From contig OX387187.1 of NCBI GenBank assembly GCA_947561395.2, positions 35,569,829 through 35,633,828 on the forward strand: 64,000 nt of DNA, written 5' to 3'. This DNA is from Buxus sempervirens (taxonomy: Eukaryota; Streptophyta; Magnoliopsida; Buxales; Buxaceae). A model generated the notes under the pieces. It was not told the origin of the DNA. It did no database searches and worked only from the letters and a program-made list of their open reading frames with translations. A program made the translations under genes and the position numbers. Positions within the stretch are counted from its first letter, which is position 1, and every line of letters starts with the position of its first letter. Below, one piece after another: positions 1 to 11,106 of the stretch.

Positions 1-616
1 ATGGATGAGGAAATGTGTACTCTACAAATTAATAAAAAATGAAGCTGACTCCTCTTCCTCCTGGCAAGTAACAGAGTTGGTTATCATTGGGTGTACACAG
101 TTAAATATCTCCCTGGTGGCTATGTTGAGCATCTTAAGAGTTGCTTGGTTTCCAAAGGCTATACTCAGATACATATGGTGTTGACTATCTCAAGACTTTT
201 TGACCTGTGGCTCGTCTTAATTCTGTTCGTTTGCTCATTCATTACCTTTATATCAGTTTGATATCAAGAATGCCTTTCTTCATGATGACCTTCAAGAAGT
301 TTAAAAGAATCAATAACCTGGTTATACTACCTCTAGTAGTCAACATCTTACTTATTGTCTTCGTAAGGCATTATATGGTCTCAAGCAATCACCTCATGCT
401 TGGTCTGACTGTTTTAGTGCCGTTGTTCTTGCTTAAGGCTTCCAATGGTAAACCTCTGATCATTCTGTGTTTTTTAGGCATTCCACTACTGGTACTATCA
501 TTTTGATCGTAGTATTGCTGAGTTAAAGTGGCATTTAAGTCAACAGTTTCATACTAAAGATTTGGGTGCCCTTCGTTATTCTCTTAGCATTGAAATTTCT
601 AGGTCCTCCAATAGCA

Positions 617-649
<33 letters not shown>

Positions 650-1414
650 AAGCAAGTACGTTCTTGGTCTTTCGACTAATATTGGTTTGTTGGGTCTCGC
701 CCAGCCGATACTCCTATGGATTCTATTTCTGAGCTTAATGCTGACTTATTTCCCGATGTTAGTTGTTATTGACGTTTAGTTGGCAAATTGATCTATCTCA
801 CAGTTACTTGGCTTGACATTACTTATGCTGTTGGGGTGGTTAGTTAGTTTATGCATGTCCCTCGCCTTATTTTGAAGCTATTTGTCGCATTTTGTGCTAC
901 TTGAAGAGTGCTCTTGGTTGTGGTTTATTGTACCGATCTTCTACCTCTTTACCATTAATGGATTTACTAATGCTGATTGGGTCACAATCACTCTGATCGT
1001 CAATCCACTTCTGGTTATTGTACTTTCATTGGTCCTAATCTTGTCACCTGGCAGAGTAAAAAGCAACTAGGTGTCTCTTGATCTTGTGCTGAAGGTGAGT
1101 ATCGTGCTATGGCTCATATTGCTTTAGAAATGTTTTTGGTTCGCTCTTTCCTTCATGATTTCGGTATTGCCACTTCTACTCCAATGTCTATGTAATTTGA
1201 CAACCCAGTTTTCATGAGCGGACTAAACATATTAAGGTTGATTGTCATTTCATTTGAGAGCTCTTGTTACACAAATAGCTTGCTATTCTTAATGTTCATT
1301 CTGAAGATCAACTGGGTGATATTCTAAGGAAGCCTCTCTCTTGTTCTCTTTTTTAGATGTTGTGTTCCAAGCTGGGCATGTTTGATCTGTATGCTTTAGC
1401 TTGAGGGGGAGTGG
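1..1414 (+). mobile_element. Ty1/copia retrotransposon remnant: reverse transcriptase to RNase H, decayed
   Basis: Translated in changing frames, the stretch reads like the C-terminal half of a copia polyprotein. Near 75-175 it encodes a start of the RT domain (VGYHWVYTVKY, LVSKGYTQ), near 265 DIKNAFLHDDL, near 370 KALYGLKQSPHAW, near 690-745 a 'PADTPMD'-like segment, near 960-1070 the RNase H start (FTNADW, CTFIGP) and near 1090-1130 CAEGEYRAMA. A purine-rich tract resembling a polypurine tract (TTGAGGGGGAGTG) ends the region. Many frameshifts and stops are visible, so it cannot be active. A CT/CA microsatellite at about 621-650 interrupts the coding part. The element continues beyond the left edge. 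Family assignment is firm; exact borders are not. Confidence 0.85.
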
Positions 1415-2066
1415 AGAGTGATTCTTTTGTTTATTACAAATGCGAGTGGTCATGTTAAGGGCATCACTATAATCTTCATTATTAGTGATTAATATAAGCA
1501 GATGTTTGGGGTGAGGGGTCTATTAATAGATCCTAAACCTATTTTCTACGTCCCTTCTTTTTCTTTTCTTCTTCTTCTCTTCTCTTTCTTCCTTCTTCAA
1601 ACCCTATTATCTTCACTTTAGCTTTACCTCTTATAAAAGTCAGGAGCTTGATGCCGCAACTCTGGTGTAGTAATCCACGTACAATTTGACACTAAGAGCC
1701 TCTTACACTTCACTAGAAACTTCTAATAACTACCTTTATGAAAATCAATAATTTAATCATCCAAACCATCTTCAACTTCTACCTTTTATTGTTGAACATT
1801 TGGAACTCTCTGTGCTTGTTGAAATGCTATAATCTGCATAATAATCTGTAAGGTCCATCACATAAAGATTGGGTTGATTTTCATACCATCAAGAAGCTCC
1901 AAAATTGATTTACGATAGCTTACCCTTGAAAAGATTGGAGTCTCACCAACCTTTAACAAGGTTTGATAGTGGAGTTTCCACTATTAGGTAATGAAGTATC
2001 ACCATTACTGGAGAACAAGAAGAGTCTCACCTCAAGAAAAACATGGTTAAATTTTCTGATACTATG
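1415..2066. other. Non-coding stretch between two copia pieces
   Basis: It follows the polypurine tract of the plus-strand copia remnant, so its first part is probably that element's 3' LTR. A pyrimidine-rich tract lies at about 1556-1600. The part next to 2066 is probably leader of the minus-strand copia element whose primer-binding site lies just to the right. I could not fix an LTR end or a target duplication, and no coding region is apparent. Confidence 0.4.
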
Positions 2067-2097
2067 GCTTTGATACCAATTGATGTAACTTTAGAAT

Positions 2098-3863
2098 TGT
2101 CAACACTTCATTTTTGCGCACCAAAAGTGCCGAAAATGGAAACCTTAATTGAAAAAGTCAAACCCTAAGGGATCAAAAAGTTGACTTTTTATCTGGTGCA
2201 AATTAGTCATCATGCTTCTTACCAATGGATAGAGGGTTCCGATACGATTCTAATGCAATTGATTTTGCTCGAATCGGAGTCCGAATAAAGAAGTTATGGC
2301 CAGTCAAACCTGAAGGGAGTAGAAATCGGTTTTTTACTAAACCTCAGATCAACTACTCAATTTTATCCTAGCGGATAGAGATTTCCGACACGATTCCAAC
2401 GCAATTGAGTTTGTTGGAATCGGAATCTGGATGAAGGATTTATGGGTATAGCAAGTCCCAGGGGAGCAGAAATTGACTTTCTGCTCAAACCCAGATTGTT
2501 TGCTATTTTTGTTCCAAAGGAAAGAAAATGCCGACACGATTCCTACGCAACTGAGTTTGCCGAAATCGGAGTCCTGGATAAAGAGATATGAACAAAACTG
2601 GCTCTGGGGTAGCAGTTTCGCGCTTCTGCTAAAAACGCGAATTTGATGCTAAACTCTAGCTCAGTGGATAGAGGATCTCGACCTGATTCCAACACCACTA
2701 AGTTTGATAAAATCAGACACCAGATGAAAGAGTTATAGGCAGTCAAAGTTATGGTAAAACCAAGGTTTGCCGCGAGGTGCCGCCGAAATTTCGTATTTCG
2801 CTAGGTCAGTGGCACGAAAAATGGCCTCGAAATGGTCCTGCCTGCGTTTCGCTGGCTTTTCGCCGGCACGCCGCTAAATTTCGCCAACAGTTCTCCAGAA
2901 TTTTACTAATTCTGGAGAAATTCTGGCACGCCGAAAATTTCGCTAATTGTTGTGTTTGTCTAATTTATTTATGTTTTTTTTTTCAAAAATGGCATTTCGG
3001 CGGCACGCCGCCAATTTCGCTAAAAACTTGTTTTGGGCCATTTCGGACCATTTCGACCGAATTTCGCCCAAATTTCGTTTCGGCCGCCTAGCGGCGCACC
3101 ACGAATCGCCGAAAAGTCGATCCTTGGGTAAAACTGCACACGTGGCAAGAATTAAAGAAAGGACAAAAAAAATAAAAATCTAACAATAAAATAATATTAT
3201 ATCATAAAAATCTATTGATTAAAGTAAATAGAAAATAAAAAGAAAACCAAAAACGTATATGCGTTTAAGTAAATAAAAATCTAAAGAATAAAATACTAAT
3301 ATAATTTGAAATATCAAATAATTAAAATAAATAAATAAAAGGAGAAGGTGACAACACATTCTCACACATGGAGAATGCGTTGAGAATGAGTTGGCGGATA
3401 AGAATGAGAAATAATCATCACTTTTTTTTAAAAAAAGGGGCATGATATGAAAATATTCACATTTTGGTCATATAGCATAAAAAGGTTCATCGACTCTCAT
3501 TGTATTCATTTGGCCCTTACTCTCTCCACCTCTCCCACTCGCCCCCTCCATCTCTCACGGCTACTCTCTTGCTCCTCCCCTCCCCTTACTCTGTCCGATC
3601 ACCTTCACTTACCTCTTTAACACACCTAAACCACTCTAAACTCTTTCTATCCATCTTCCCCTTCATTCTTAACCCAAAGGATACATTTGATGTCTCTTTG
3701 TGCTTGGAAAAGAAGCCTTGGAGTGCCCTTGAAGTGCTGTTAGTGTACCTTAGGGAGTTCAACACTTTTAAAAGAATCATAAATCCCCAAGGTGAGCTTC
3801 CTTTCATTTTTTTTTTAACATATTTGAGTAATGAATGGAATATAAGTAGTTTGTTTTATTGTA
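2098..3863 (+). repeat. Left arm of the foldback element
   Basis: It pairs with 5004-6371 in inverted orientation across its whole length except for the hAT MITE at 2761-3126. Apart from that insert the arms are alike in length (about 1.39 and 1.37 kb), with scattered substitutions and small indels. Open reading frames in the arm, such as the one at 3500-3949, occur as partial mirror copies in the other arm without preserved protein sequence, so they are not taken as genes. Confidence 0.85.
2761..3126. mobile_element. hAT-type MITE inside the left foldback arm
   Basis: The 366-bp insert begins CAAGG and ends CCTTG and is flanked by an exact 8-bp duplication GGTAAAAC (2753-2760 and 3127-3134). 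Eight-base duplications and CA-starting terminal repeats are typical of hAT elements. The right arm of the foldback keeps the uninterrupted site near 5717-5730, which proves the insertion and its limits. The inside is GC-rich with repeated 'cgccg' and 'aatttcg' blocks and has no transposase, so the element is non-autonomous. Confidence 0.9.
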
Positions 3864-5003
3864 CCTATTGTCTTTTTCTCATTATAGTATATTTGTTCAC
3901 TTCTTCTTCATTTTCTACTCACTTTTGGAGTAAGCAACCCCCATGGTAAAAGGGGAAAGCCTCTGATAGTTTAAGGGGAGAAAGAGAGGTTCTCTTGTTT
4001 GGTTCTAAGGGTCCTAGAACTATGGTAGAACTACTGTTTTCTTCTCTTCTTTTGTTATTGGTTTCTTTTCATTTAAAAAGGGGGGTGTGTTCCTCTTATA
4101 CTTCATCTTATGTACCCCTTTTATGTAACCCCCCTCCTTTTCCCTTCTTTAGATATTTTTAGGTTAATTGTAGGGATTAGGTCAATATAATCATGATGAA
4201 AATCATAAGAGATGCATGCTGAATTTATTCTTTATTCTTATTTACTCATGGCCTAGTTGTTGTTTTAAGAGATGCATGCTGAATTAATTTTAGGATCATG
4301 TTAGTATCTTATGTTTCTTGCTGTTCTTTTTGTGTGTTTTGTCATGATTATTATCCTCTTCTAGCTACTGTTTTCGACCCCATGAGATCACCCCATTTGG
4401 CTTTGCATATGTTCCACCAGCATGTTTATATATTCATTTATTAGAAACACATCCAGGTGCTTTGTGTATTGTGTATGCTATTGTTTAGTATAGTTTGCAT
4501 GCAAATAAAAATCTGTTTTCAAGTTCTTAAGCACAATAAACACCCACATCCATATCTTGACATGAGGCATATTCATTAGGGTCTCTTGTGTACTTGGTTC
4601 TCTTTTGTCATGTTGATGGTTGATTCTTAAAACAAAAGGAACCAAAAACAGGGACAATTGAGTCCCTGTTTATCTACTGGTTTGGCTCAGATAAAGAGAA
4701 GGCAAATCCTAGCCTTCTCTTTTTCCTCTTAGTTCCCAAAACCTCAAAAAGAAGCTCATCAAGTTTCATTCAAACCACTATGGGCCCACACAGGCCTCAG
4801 ATAAGCCCATACACATCTGGAATCAGTTTCCTGTAGAAAATAAAAAAAATGATTTTTTTTTCTGTTTTACTAGAAAAATCAGGTTGGCAAATGGATTTTT
4901 ATTCAATAGTTGAAATTATATTTCGGCTAAGCTAGAAATATATGTGACTGAAATTATTTTTCAGTCATACTACATTTTAGTTTAGCCGAGATACACTTTC
5001 GGC
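3864..5003. other. Unique spacer of the foldback element
   Basis: The 1.14 kb between the inverted arms is AT-rich and has no convincing coding region on either strand. A near-exact short direct repeat, 'agagatgcatgctgaat', occurs at about 4207 and 4268. No internal promoter or polymerase remnant was recognised. Confidence 0.6.
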
Positions 5004-6371
5004 TACAATAAAACAGACTACTTATATTCCATTCATACTCAAATATGTTAAAAAAAATGAAAGGAAGCTCACCTTGGGGATTTATGATTCTTTTAAAAGT
5101 GTTGAACTCCTTAGGGTACACCAACAGCACTTCAAGGGCACTCCAAGGCTTCTTTTCCAAGCACAAAGAGACACTAAATGTATCCTTTGGGTTAAGAATG
5201 AAGGAAAAGATGGATAGAGAGAGTTTTGAGTGGTTTAGGTGTGTTAAAGAGGTAAGTGAAGGTGATCGGACAGAGTAAGGAGAGGGGAGGAGCAAGAGAG
5301 TAGCCATGAGAGATGGAGGGGGCGAGTGGGAGAGGTGGAGGGAGTAAGGGCTGAATGAATAAGATGAAAGTCAATGAACCTTTTTATGCTATATGACCAA
5401 AATGTGAATATTTTCATATCATGCTCCTTTTTTTTAAAAAGTGATGATTATTTCTCATTCTTATCCGCCAACTCATTCTCAACGCATTCTCCATGTGTTA
5501 GAATGCGTTGTAACCTTCTCCTTTATTTATTTTAATTATTTGATATTTCAAATTATATTAGTATTTTATTCTTTAGATTTTTACTTAAACGCATATGCGT
5601 TTTTGGTTTTCTTTTTATTTTCTATTTAATTTAATCAATAGATTTTTATGATATAATATTATTTTATTGTTAAATTTTTATTTTTTTTGTCCTTTCTTTA
5701 ATTCTTGCCACGTGTGCAGTTTTACCATCACTTTGATTGCCTATAACTCCTTCATCTGGTGTTTGATTTTAGCAAACTTAGTGGTGTTCGAATCAGGTCG
5801 AGATTCTCTATCCACTGAGCTAGAGTTTAGCATTAAATTCGGGTTTTTAGCAGAAGCGCGAAACTGCTACCCCGCAGCCAGTTTTGCTCATATCTCTTTA
5901 TCCGGGACTCCGATTCTGTCAAACTCAGTTGCGTTGGAATCTTGTCGGCATTTTCTTTCCTTGGAATAGAAATAGTAGACAATCTGGGTTTGAGCAGAAA
6001 GTCAATTTCTGCTCCTCCGAGACTTGTTATACCCATAAATCCTTCATCCGGACTCCGATTCCAGCAAACTCAGTTGCGTTGGAATCGTGTCGGAAATCTC
6101 TATCCGCTAGGATAAAATTGAGCAGTTGATCTAACGTTTAGCAGAAAGCCGATTTCTGCTCCCCTCAGGTTTGACCGGCCCATAACTTCTTTATTCGGAC
6201 TCCGATTCGAGCAAAATCAATTGCGTTAGAATCGTATCGGAATCCTCTATCTATTGGTAAGAAGCATGATGGGTGATTTGCACCAGATAAAAAGTCAAAA
6301 TTTTGACCCTTAGGGTTTGACTTTTTCAATTAGGGTTTTCATTTTCGATGCGTAAAAATGAGGTGCTGACA
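5004..6371 (-). repeat. Right arm of the foldback element
   Basis: Inverted copy of 2098-3863 without the hAT MITE; it keeps the empty insertion site 'gcagttttaccatcac' near 5717. The outer end reads GTGCTGACA. Confidence 0.85.
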
Positions 6372-6664
6372 AGAATTATTTAATTAAATTCTGAAGTTAG
6401 TATACCCAGGAATTGCAGTAAAACTAAGGGATTTCTCCTTTGAACAAGTGATTTGCAGTAAAATTATGTGTATTCAATTATGTAGCTGTTCTCCTTTTAT
6501 AGAGATTCCAAAAGCTTCCTTAAAGAAGTAATATAAATTTTCAAAAGTCGAAATAGGAAAATATAGCAACTCCCCTAATGCTAAAATAAGAACTTTCCTA
6601 ATACCGAAATAGGAAGCTGTTGAAATTGGAAATTATTGAAAAAACAGAACTTCATTTGTTGACA

Positions 6665-7810
6665 GCTTGTAGTTTTATTTGGTAAATCTCCTGCATCACT
6701 TAATGAAATAGGTAGCAGAGTGTCACTTATTTTTGTAGCAAATTCTAGTTATAGGCTCTAATATAGTAGATATACTGGTTTCAAGTATCACTTACCTTTG
6801 TTGCAAAATCTGAGGGTTTTTTTTTTATCAGGTATCAATCAATATTTGAAACAATTTCTGATGAGGACTTAGTAGTTACACTTGTTTTTAGGATAATATC
6901 ATACTAGCAACCGCAACAAATGGACTCACTCATAGAGGACAAAAAATGTTGAACAAGAACTGCCTTTGGTTAAGGAATCAACATCTTTATTGACAATAAT
7001 AAATTAACCAGTACCATTTTTCATGGCAATAGGCTTGTTTCTAATGATATTCACAAAAATTGCAGACCAATAAAAAATCTTTGAAGGAGTATTCCTTGAA
7101 TTGCAGAGAATGACACATCACAATGAGATCCAAAATTTAAAATTTAAAGTGATTTCTGTCCAGATCTTATTGGCTATATGATTGACAACAAATCAGGTTG
7201 TTTCTCTAGTATTCAGCCAAAATGAGGCACTCATTACAACCACAAGGCCATTTATCAAATAATTTAACACTTTCAAAACAAGCATTCGCATAGCATTCTG
7301 GAGCATAAAGTTCAGAACATTAACCAGTCTCTTATATTTTCACAAAGGCAGGTGATGAATGCCTCATCGCGAACTTTTTCATGCTTCCATCAAGCACAGA
7401 ATATAATTTATTTTTTTCATATTTATTGATGAAAAATTCCGCTAAGTTCTTCCTTTCATTCCTTTTTTTTTCTCCCTACAAACCACTTCTAATCAAACCT
7501 TCCCCTTCTATTAGTTTCAAACAGTATCATATCAATGCAAGGTTGATTGAGAGCAAAAAAAAACAATGAGGTGATTAATACAGGGTCATAACATGTTTAA
7601 ATAACAGACACAACAACTAAAATGACGGAGCAAACAATGTCGAAATAACGCATTTGGAGCCTGAAATGTCAAATGAACCAAAGAAAACCCGGTTTACGAA
7701 TTTATTGAATCAACCAACTGAAAAAATCGCATGGAAACCTAATTCACCTTCGAATCTAGAAAAAAAAGAAAGAAAGTGAACTGAAGACAAAAAATTGCAA
7801 ATTAGATTAC
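6665..7810. other. Non-coding region, probably intron of the ArfGAP gene
   Basis: Between the copia LTR end and ArfGAP exon 2 there is AT-rich sequence without recognisable coding exons or a defined transposon. Because exon 2 ends with a GT donor at 7810, this stretch is expected to lie in intron 2 if the gene is still whole. I searched by eye for the next ArfGAP exon (normally beginning STNLDSW) and did not find it. Confidence 0.5.
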
Positions 7811-8125
7811 CTTACAAAGCTAATATGAACGCCGAGGCTACGATGAGCAGCAGAGCAATCGATACAAAGAAAGATCCCGTACGTTACAGACGCCCAAGTC
7901 GGGTTCTTGGCATTGCAATCGAAGCACATCTGAATCCCAAAACCAGACCGAACCACCAATCAGATCCAACAAAAATCCGTCCAGATCTGCTCTAGATCTC
8001 AAGTGCACTATCCAAATTCAACTCAAACTAATTCTTTCAAAAAACAGAAGAATTACCTTGTTGTCCGACTTAGTTTTCAGCTTCCTGAAAACAGCGTTTT
8101 TGTCGATGGCGCTTTCGGAAGCCAT
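7811..8125 (-). CDS. ArfGAP, AGD8/9/10 type: exons 1 and 2 (partial gene)
   Basis: Exon 1 is 8125-8057 and encodes [20 protein letters not shown] followed by DNK. The intron 8056-7930 has GT and AG borders. Exon 2 is 7929-7811 and encodes [14 protein letters not shown], then [20 protein letters not shown] and ends SFVR in phase 2 before a GT donor. The four cysteines (CxxC-x16-CxxC) form the zinc finger that in this family supports the arginine-finger GTPase-activating domain acting on ARF1 at the Golgi. The start fits other plant members, which begin MAS..(T/A)DKN.VFRKLK; the frame is open further upstream, but that extension lacks family similarity. The rest of the protein (normally about 400 residues) is not visible to the left, where transposons occupy the sequence. 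The gene may have a very long intron, with later exons outside the window, or may be truncated. Confidence 0.85.
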
Positions 8126-8525
8126 TAGAGACGCACAAACCGTCACAGAGAGAGATTTCCGAGAGGAGGTTGGGTTGCGAACTAGAAACCTCCTCCGGAA
8201 AAAAGAAGAAAGAATTAAACGTAAAACCGAGATATCAAGAGCGAGATTCACTCTTTTTCTGTCCTTGCACAAGATGTCAAGAACGAGATTCCGATTTCGA
8301 TCCCGTTTGTCCGCAAAATCCGAGTTCCGAGAATATCCTCCAGAAGCCACTTAAATATCAGTAAAAACGATCCAGCGGTAGTTGCGCTCGCCTGAAGGGG
8401 GTCGCAACTTGTATTGGTTTCCAAGTATTTGGTTCAGTTTGGGTGTCAGAGGGAACAGTTGGTTTTGCAACTGTTCAGATTTCAAACAAATAGACAAGGT
8501 TTTGACTGTTTTAGCCTTATATTAA
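8126..8525 (-). promoter_or_regulatory. 5' untranslated region and proximal promoter of the ArfGAP gene
   Basis: The sequence upstream of the ATG is GA-rich on the minus strand, as plant leaders often are, and ends against a Helitron at 8526. No clear TATA box was found. The open frame continues upstream of the ATG to about 8350, so translation from an earlier ATG cannot be excluded. Confidence 0.45.
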
Positions 8526-8764
8526 CTAACATCGTGCATGTATAGCACTGCATATGTGTAAGAAGGGAAGGAAGGAAGAATAATGTGGGAGGGAAAAATT
8601 ACAAAAACTAATTGTAAGTTTTGAAAAAAACCAAGGCAGTTTTGATCATTATACCTTTTTTATTAGTATATCTCCTCAATAGTGTGTGAGGGTATTTTTG
8701 AAAAACTGTGCATTTTGTTTTGCACGCTTCCCATAGAGCCTATTCCCATTATATATAGTATAGA
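8526..8764 (-). mobile_element. Short non-autonomous Helitron
   Basis: Read on the minus strand it begins TCTATACTATATATAATG, the usual start of plant ATREP-like Helitrons, and ends with a GC-richer hairpin-like block and ...GTTAG just before a T (the usual end is CTAG). Flanks A and T agree with Helitron insertion between A and T. Similar copies occur at 18575, 23870 and 45357. No coding. Confidence 0.7.
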
Positions 8765-8992
8765 TAGATATTGATTATGCCTTATCAACAAATGGTAAGG
8801 GAATTTCGGGGAATTTGTACATAGTTATTGGCATGTCTCCCAAAGGTCCTGTTCTTGTCATAGATAGTACATAATATAATATAATTATATATTTTCGTAA
8901 CTGAAACTAAATAGAGTTGTCTTGAAGGCTTGGGTTTGAAACTCACCTCACATAGGGAACTCATTATACAGCTTGGAATGACTTCGAGGGGT

Positions 8993-10763
8993 TGTGAGAC
9001 ATGGGAAAAATCAATTCAATGACTTCCTGATCATCACACGGGATTGGTTAAAAACACAGAGTCGCCACTATTTTATTTAGGTGTGAATGGACACCAAAAT
9101 ATCAAATAAGCTCAAAAAGGCAAATTTAGGGTAAAAATAACCCTCTAAAAAAAACAACAAGAGATAGGTAAGGGGATTAGGTTATGAATAAAGGAAGGTG
9201 TTAGGACCCCTATTCATCCACACAAGGTGGTTGCCAGGTATTGTTCATGTTAAATAAAGAAAAAAAGGCTTTCTACAAAAATCATGAAAAATCACAAAAA
9301 AGACAAAAGTGTATGGTTTTTTTATACGAATAGCCTGATTGACCAAGAACTTTCAAATATGATCATACCATTCCTAGGGTTTCATGATCAAAATAAAATT
9401 GAGATAAAATCAAATAAAACCAATCTAAAGTGAAAATTTCAAAAATCTAGCTTCAAGTTAAATTCTAGAAATCTAGAAAAATATGATTTTTATAAAATAT
9501 TGCAGAATTGAACTTGAACAGTCCAGGATACAGGTATAGCTCAAATTTCACATTAAATTAATAAATCAAAACCAAAAAATACCCACGTTGATGAAGAATA
9601 TCAAAAGGGGAGAACTTAGACCGTAGGGTCTTCTCTCAATAATGAAAAAGAACTCAAAAACCACATCATGAAACCCTAGAATTTACTTTCAGGCTTCTGA
9701 ATCTAGATCTATCATATAGATCATGATAGATCCAGGATCTTAGCCTAATATCACAAAAAATCACGAAAACAGTGCTGTAGGTGCAAAAGTGTGAAAAATC
9801 CAAATTTTAGGAAAAAGTGGGGATCTCATGTTATAAACATCATGGATTCATATGATTGATTCAGATTCAACATAAAACCGTTAAAACATGATCAAGATAT
9901 TCAAAGCAGCCATATCTTACAGATTAGAGCACATGGAATCTACCCTACGGATCCACTTGTTCTCTTTTCCCCTAGCTCTATCTTCATGTTTTACGGGTAA
10001 AAAGGATTATTGAGGTACTTGGAGATAGGTTTGGGTATACAAACACAATCAAATGCCTTATTCTATGAAAAGGGAGAAAAACAGATATTGGGTTCTATTC
10101 TAGGGATCCACCTGTTCCCCTAGCTCTCTCTTCACGTTTTACGGCTAGAGAGACTCTTGAGGTACTTATAGATAAGTTTAGGAATATAGAATAAAAGATG
10201 GTCTTATTCTACAGCAATGGAGAAGATCCTATTACTTCTAGAATTGAAGACAGAAAATAAAAGGGAAAAAGGACTTACCTGGATTGAGCAAACAGAGCAG
10301 CAGGGATTCCTCACTTCTCTTAGAGCTCCTTGGACTTCAAAATTTCGTAGCCTTTTGCTTGAGGAGAAGCCCTCTATTTATAGGCAAACACAGGGGTATG
10401 TCTGGTCCAGAAGGATATACCAGGATCCCACCAGATTGGGTTTAAAATAAGGATAATGCACATCCATGGCCAACAAGGATATTTCGAACGAATAATTAAA
10501 TAAATTCGCTCATCTAAAGATATATTGGAATGAAGATAAAGCTCAGAAATCAAGCAAAGATAAAATTCGCACAAATCTAATGCGCCCGTAAATGTATTAT
10601 GGGCAAGTGGTGTCCGTACACAAATTTCGGGAGCAGTCAGCCTGTAGATACAATATAGTCAATGCTTGAATTATTGAATTTTATGCATTTTTGGTCTGTT
10701 TTAAATCCCAATTATATGTTTTCATTATTTTCTCATTTTGTAATGCAATTTGGGGTGTCTACA
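8993..10763 (-). mobile_element. Solo LTR, TGTAGACACC family, with 5-bp duplication GGGGT
   Basis: On the minus strand it begins TGTAGACACCCCAAATTGCA and ends CATGTCTCACA. It is flanked by GGGGT (8988-8992 and 10764-10768). A TATA-like CTATAAATA lies on the minus strand at 10375-10383. The 1771 bp hold no primer-binding site, no polypurine tract and no coding, which fits a solo LTR left by recombination. It is related to the LTRs at 20149-22979 and 32917-35192, mainly in the 3' part. Confidence 0.9.
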
Positions 10764-10768
10764 GGGGT

Positions 10769-11106
10769 TAAGCGGGTGTTTGGTTCCATTTGGGAGGATG
10801 AGTTTAAAAAATATACCACAAAGAGGAATAGGCCTAATACCCATTTTTGGATTTTCAAAAATGAGTTTTGCAGAAGTATGGTGGCATACTTGTAATATCC
10901 ATAAATTTTGAAGGATATACTTGAAACTCGTTTAAAAACTCTTTCATATGACAAGAATAGACTTATAATTTATGAAAATTTCTTTTAAGTAAAAAATAAT
11001 GGCAAACTTGCAATATTTATAAGCTCCTTAATAATCAATCATCTTTCACAAACATTAAACCTAACAAACTCATGTCCCCAATCCAAAATGAATGCCAAAC
11101 GAGGCC
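10769..11106. mobile_element. Probable Tourist/Harbinger-like MITE
   Basis: The left end reads GGGTGTTTGGTTCCATTTGG, and the reverse complement of the right end reads GGCCTCGTTTGGCATTC. Such ends are typical of Tourist-like MITEs in plants. TTA lies near both borders as a possible 3-bp duplication, though the left border is one base uncertain. No coding. Confidence 0.5.

Larger units (their letters stand above)
2098..6371. mobile_element. Large foldback element with LTR-like ends and 5-bp target duplication
   Basis: The two ends are inverted copies: the left begins TGTCAACACTTCATTTTT, and the reverse complement of the right end reads TGTCAGCACCTCATTTTT. The arms run about 2098-3863 and 5004-6371 and enclose a unique spacer of about 1.14 kb. 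The element is flanked by AGAAT on both sides (2093-2097 and 6372-6376). TG...CA ends with a 5-bp duplication are typical of LTR-retrotransposon integration, and the arm ends resemble the end of the solo LTR at 35740-38109 (the same order of a 'cataacttc..cggactccgattcc' block, a 'gggtttgactttt' block and a 'gcaaaaatcaggtg' terminus). No transposase or polymerase coding is visible. How an element with two identical outer ends arose is not clear. Confidence 0.8.
2067..6664 (-). mobile_element. Copia-type LTR on the minus strand, split by the foldback element
   Basis: On the minus strand the sequence TGGTATCAAAGCC (about 2067-2079) matches the usual copia primer-binding site for initiator Met-tRNA with one mismatch. 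Just before it, in minus-strand reading, an LTR ends ...GTTACATCA. The LTR is cut at 2097 and resumes at 6372 on the other side of the 4.27-kb foldback insertion. Its other part holds a TATA-like CTATAAAAGG (minus strand, near 6500) and it plausibly begins TGTCAACAAATG at 6664. Without the insert the LTR would be about 305 bp, a usual copia size. The outer end is an inference from the TG...CA rule only. Confidence 0.5.

Noticed and set aside
3500-3949. 149-residue open frame in the foldback arm
   Set aside because: The partner arm has the same DNA with frame-breaking changes, and the peptide is low-complexity (Ser/Leu/Pro), so it is not a conserved protein.
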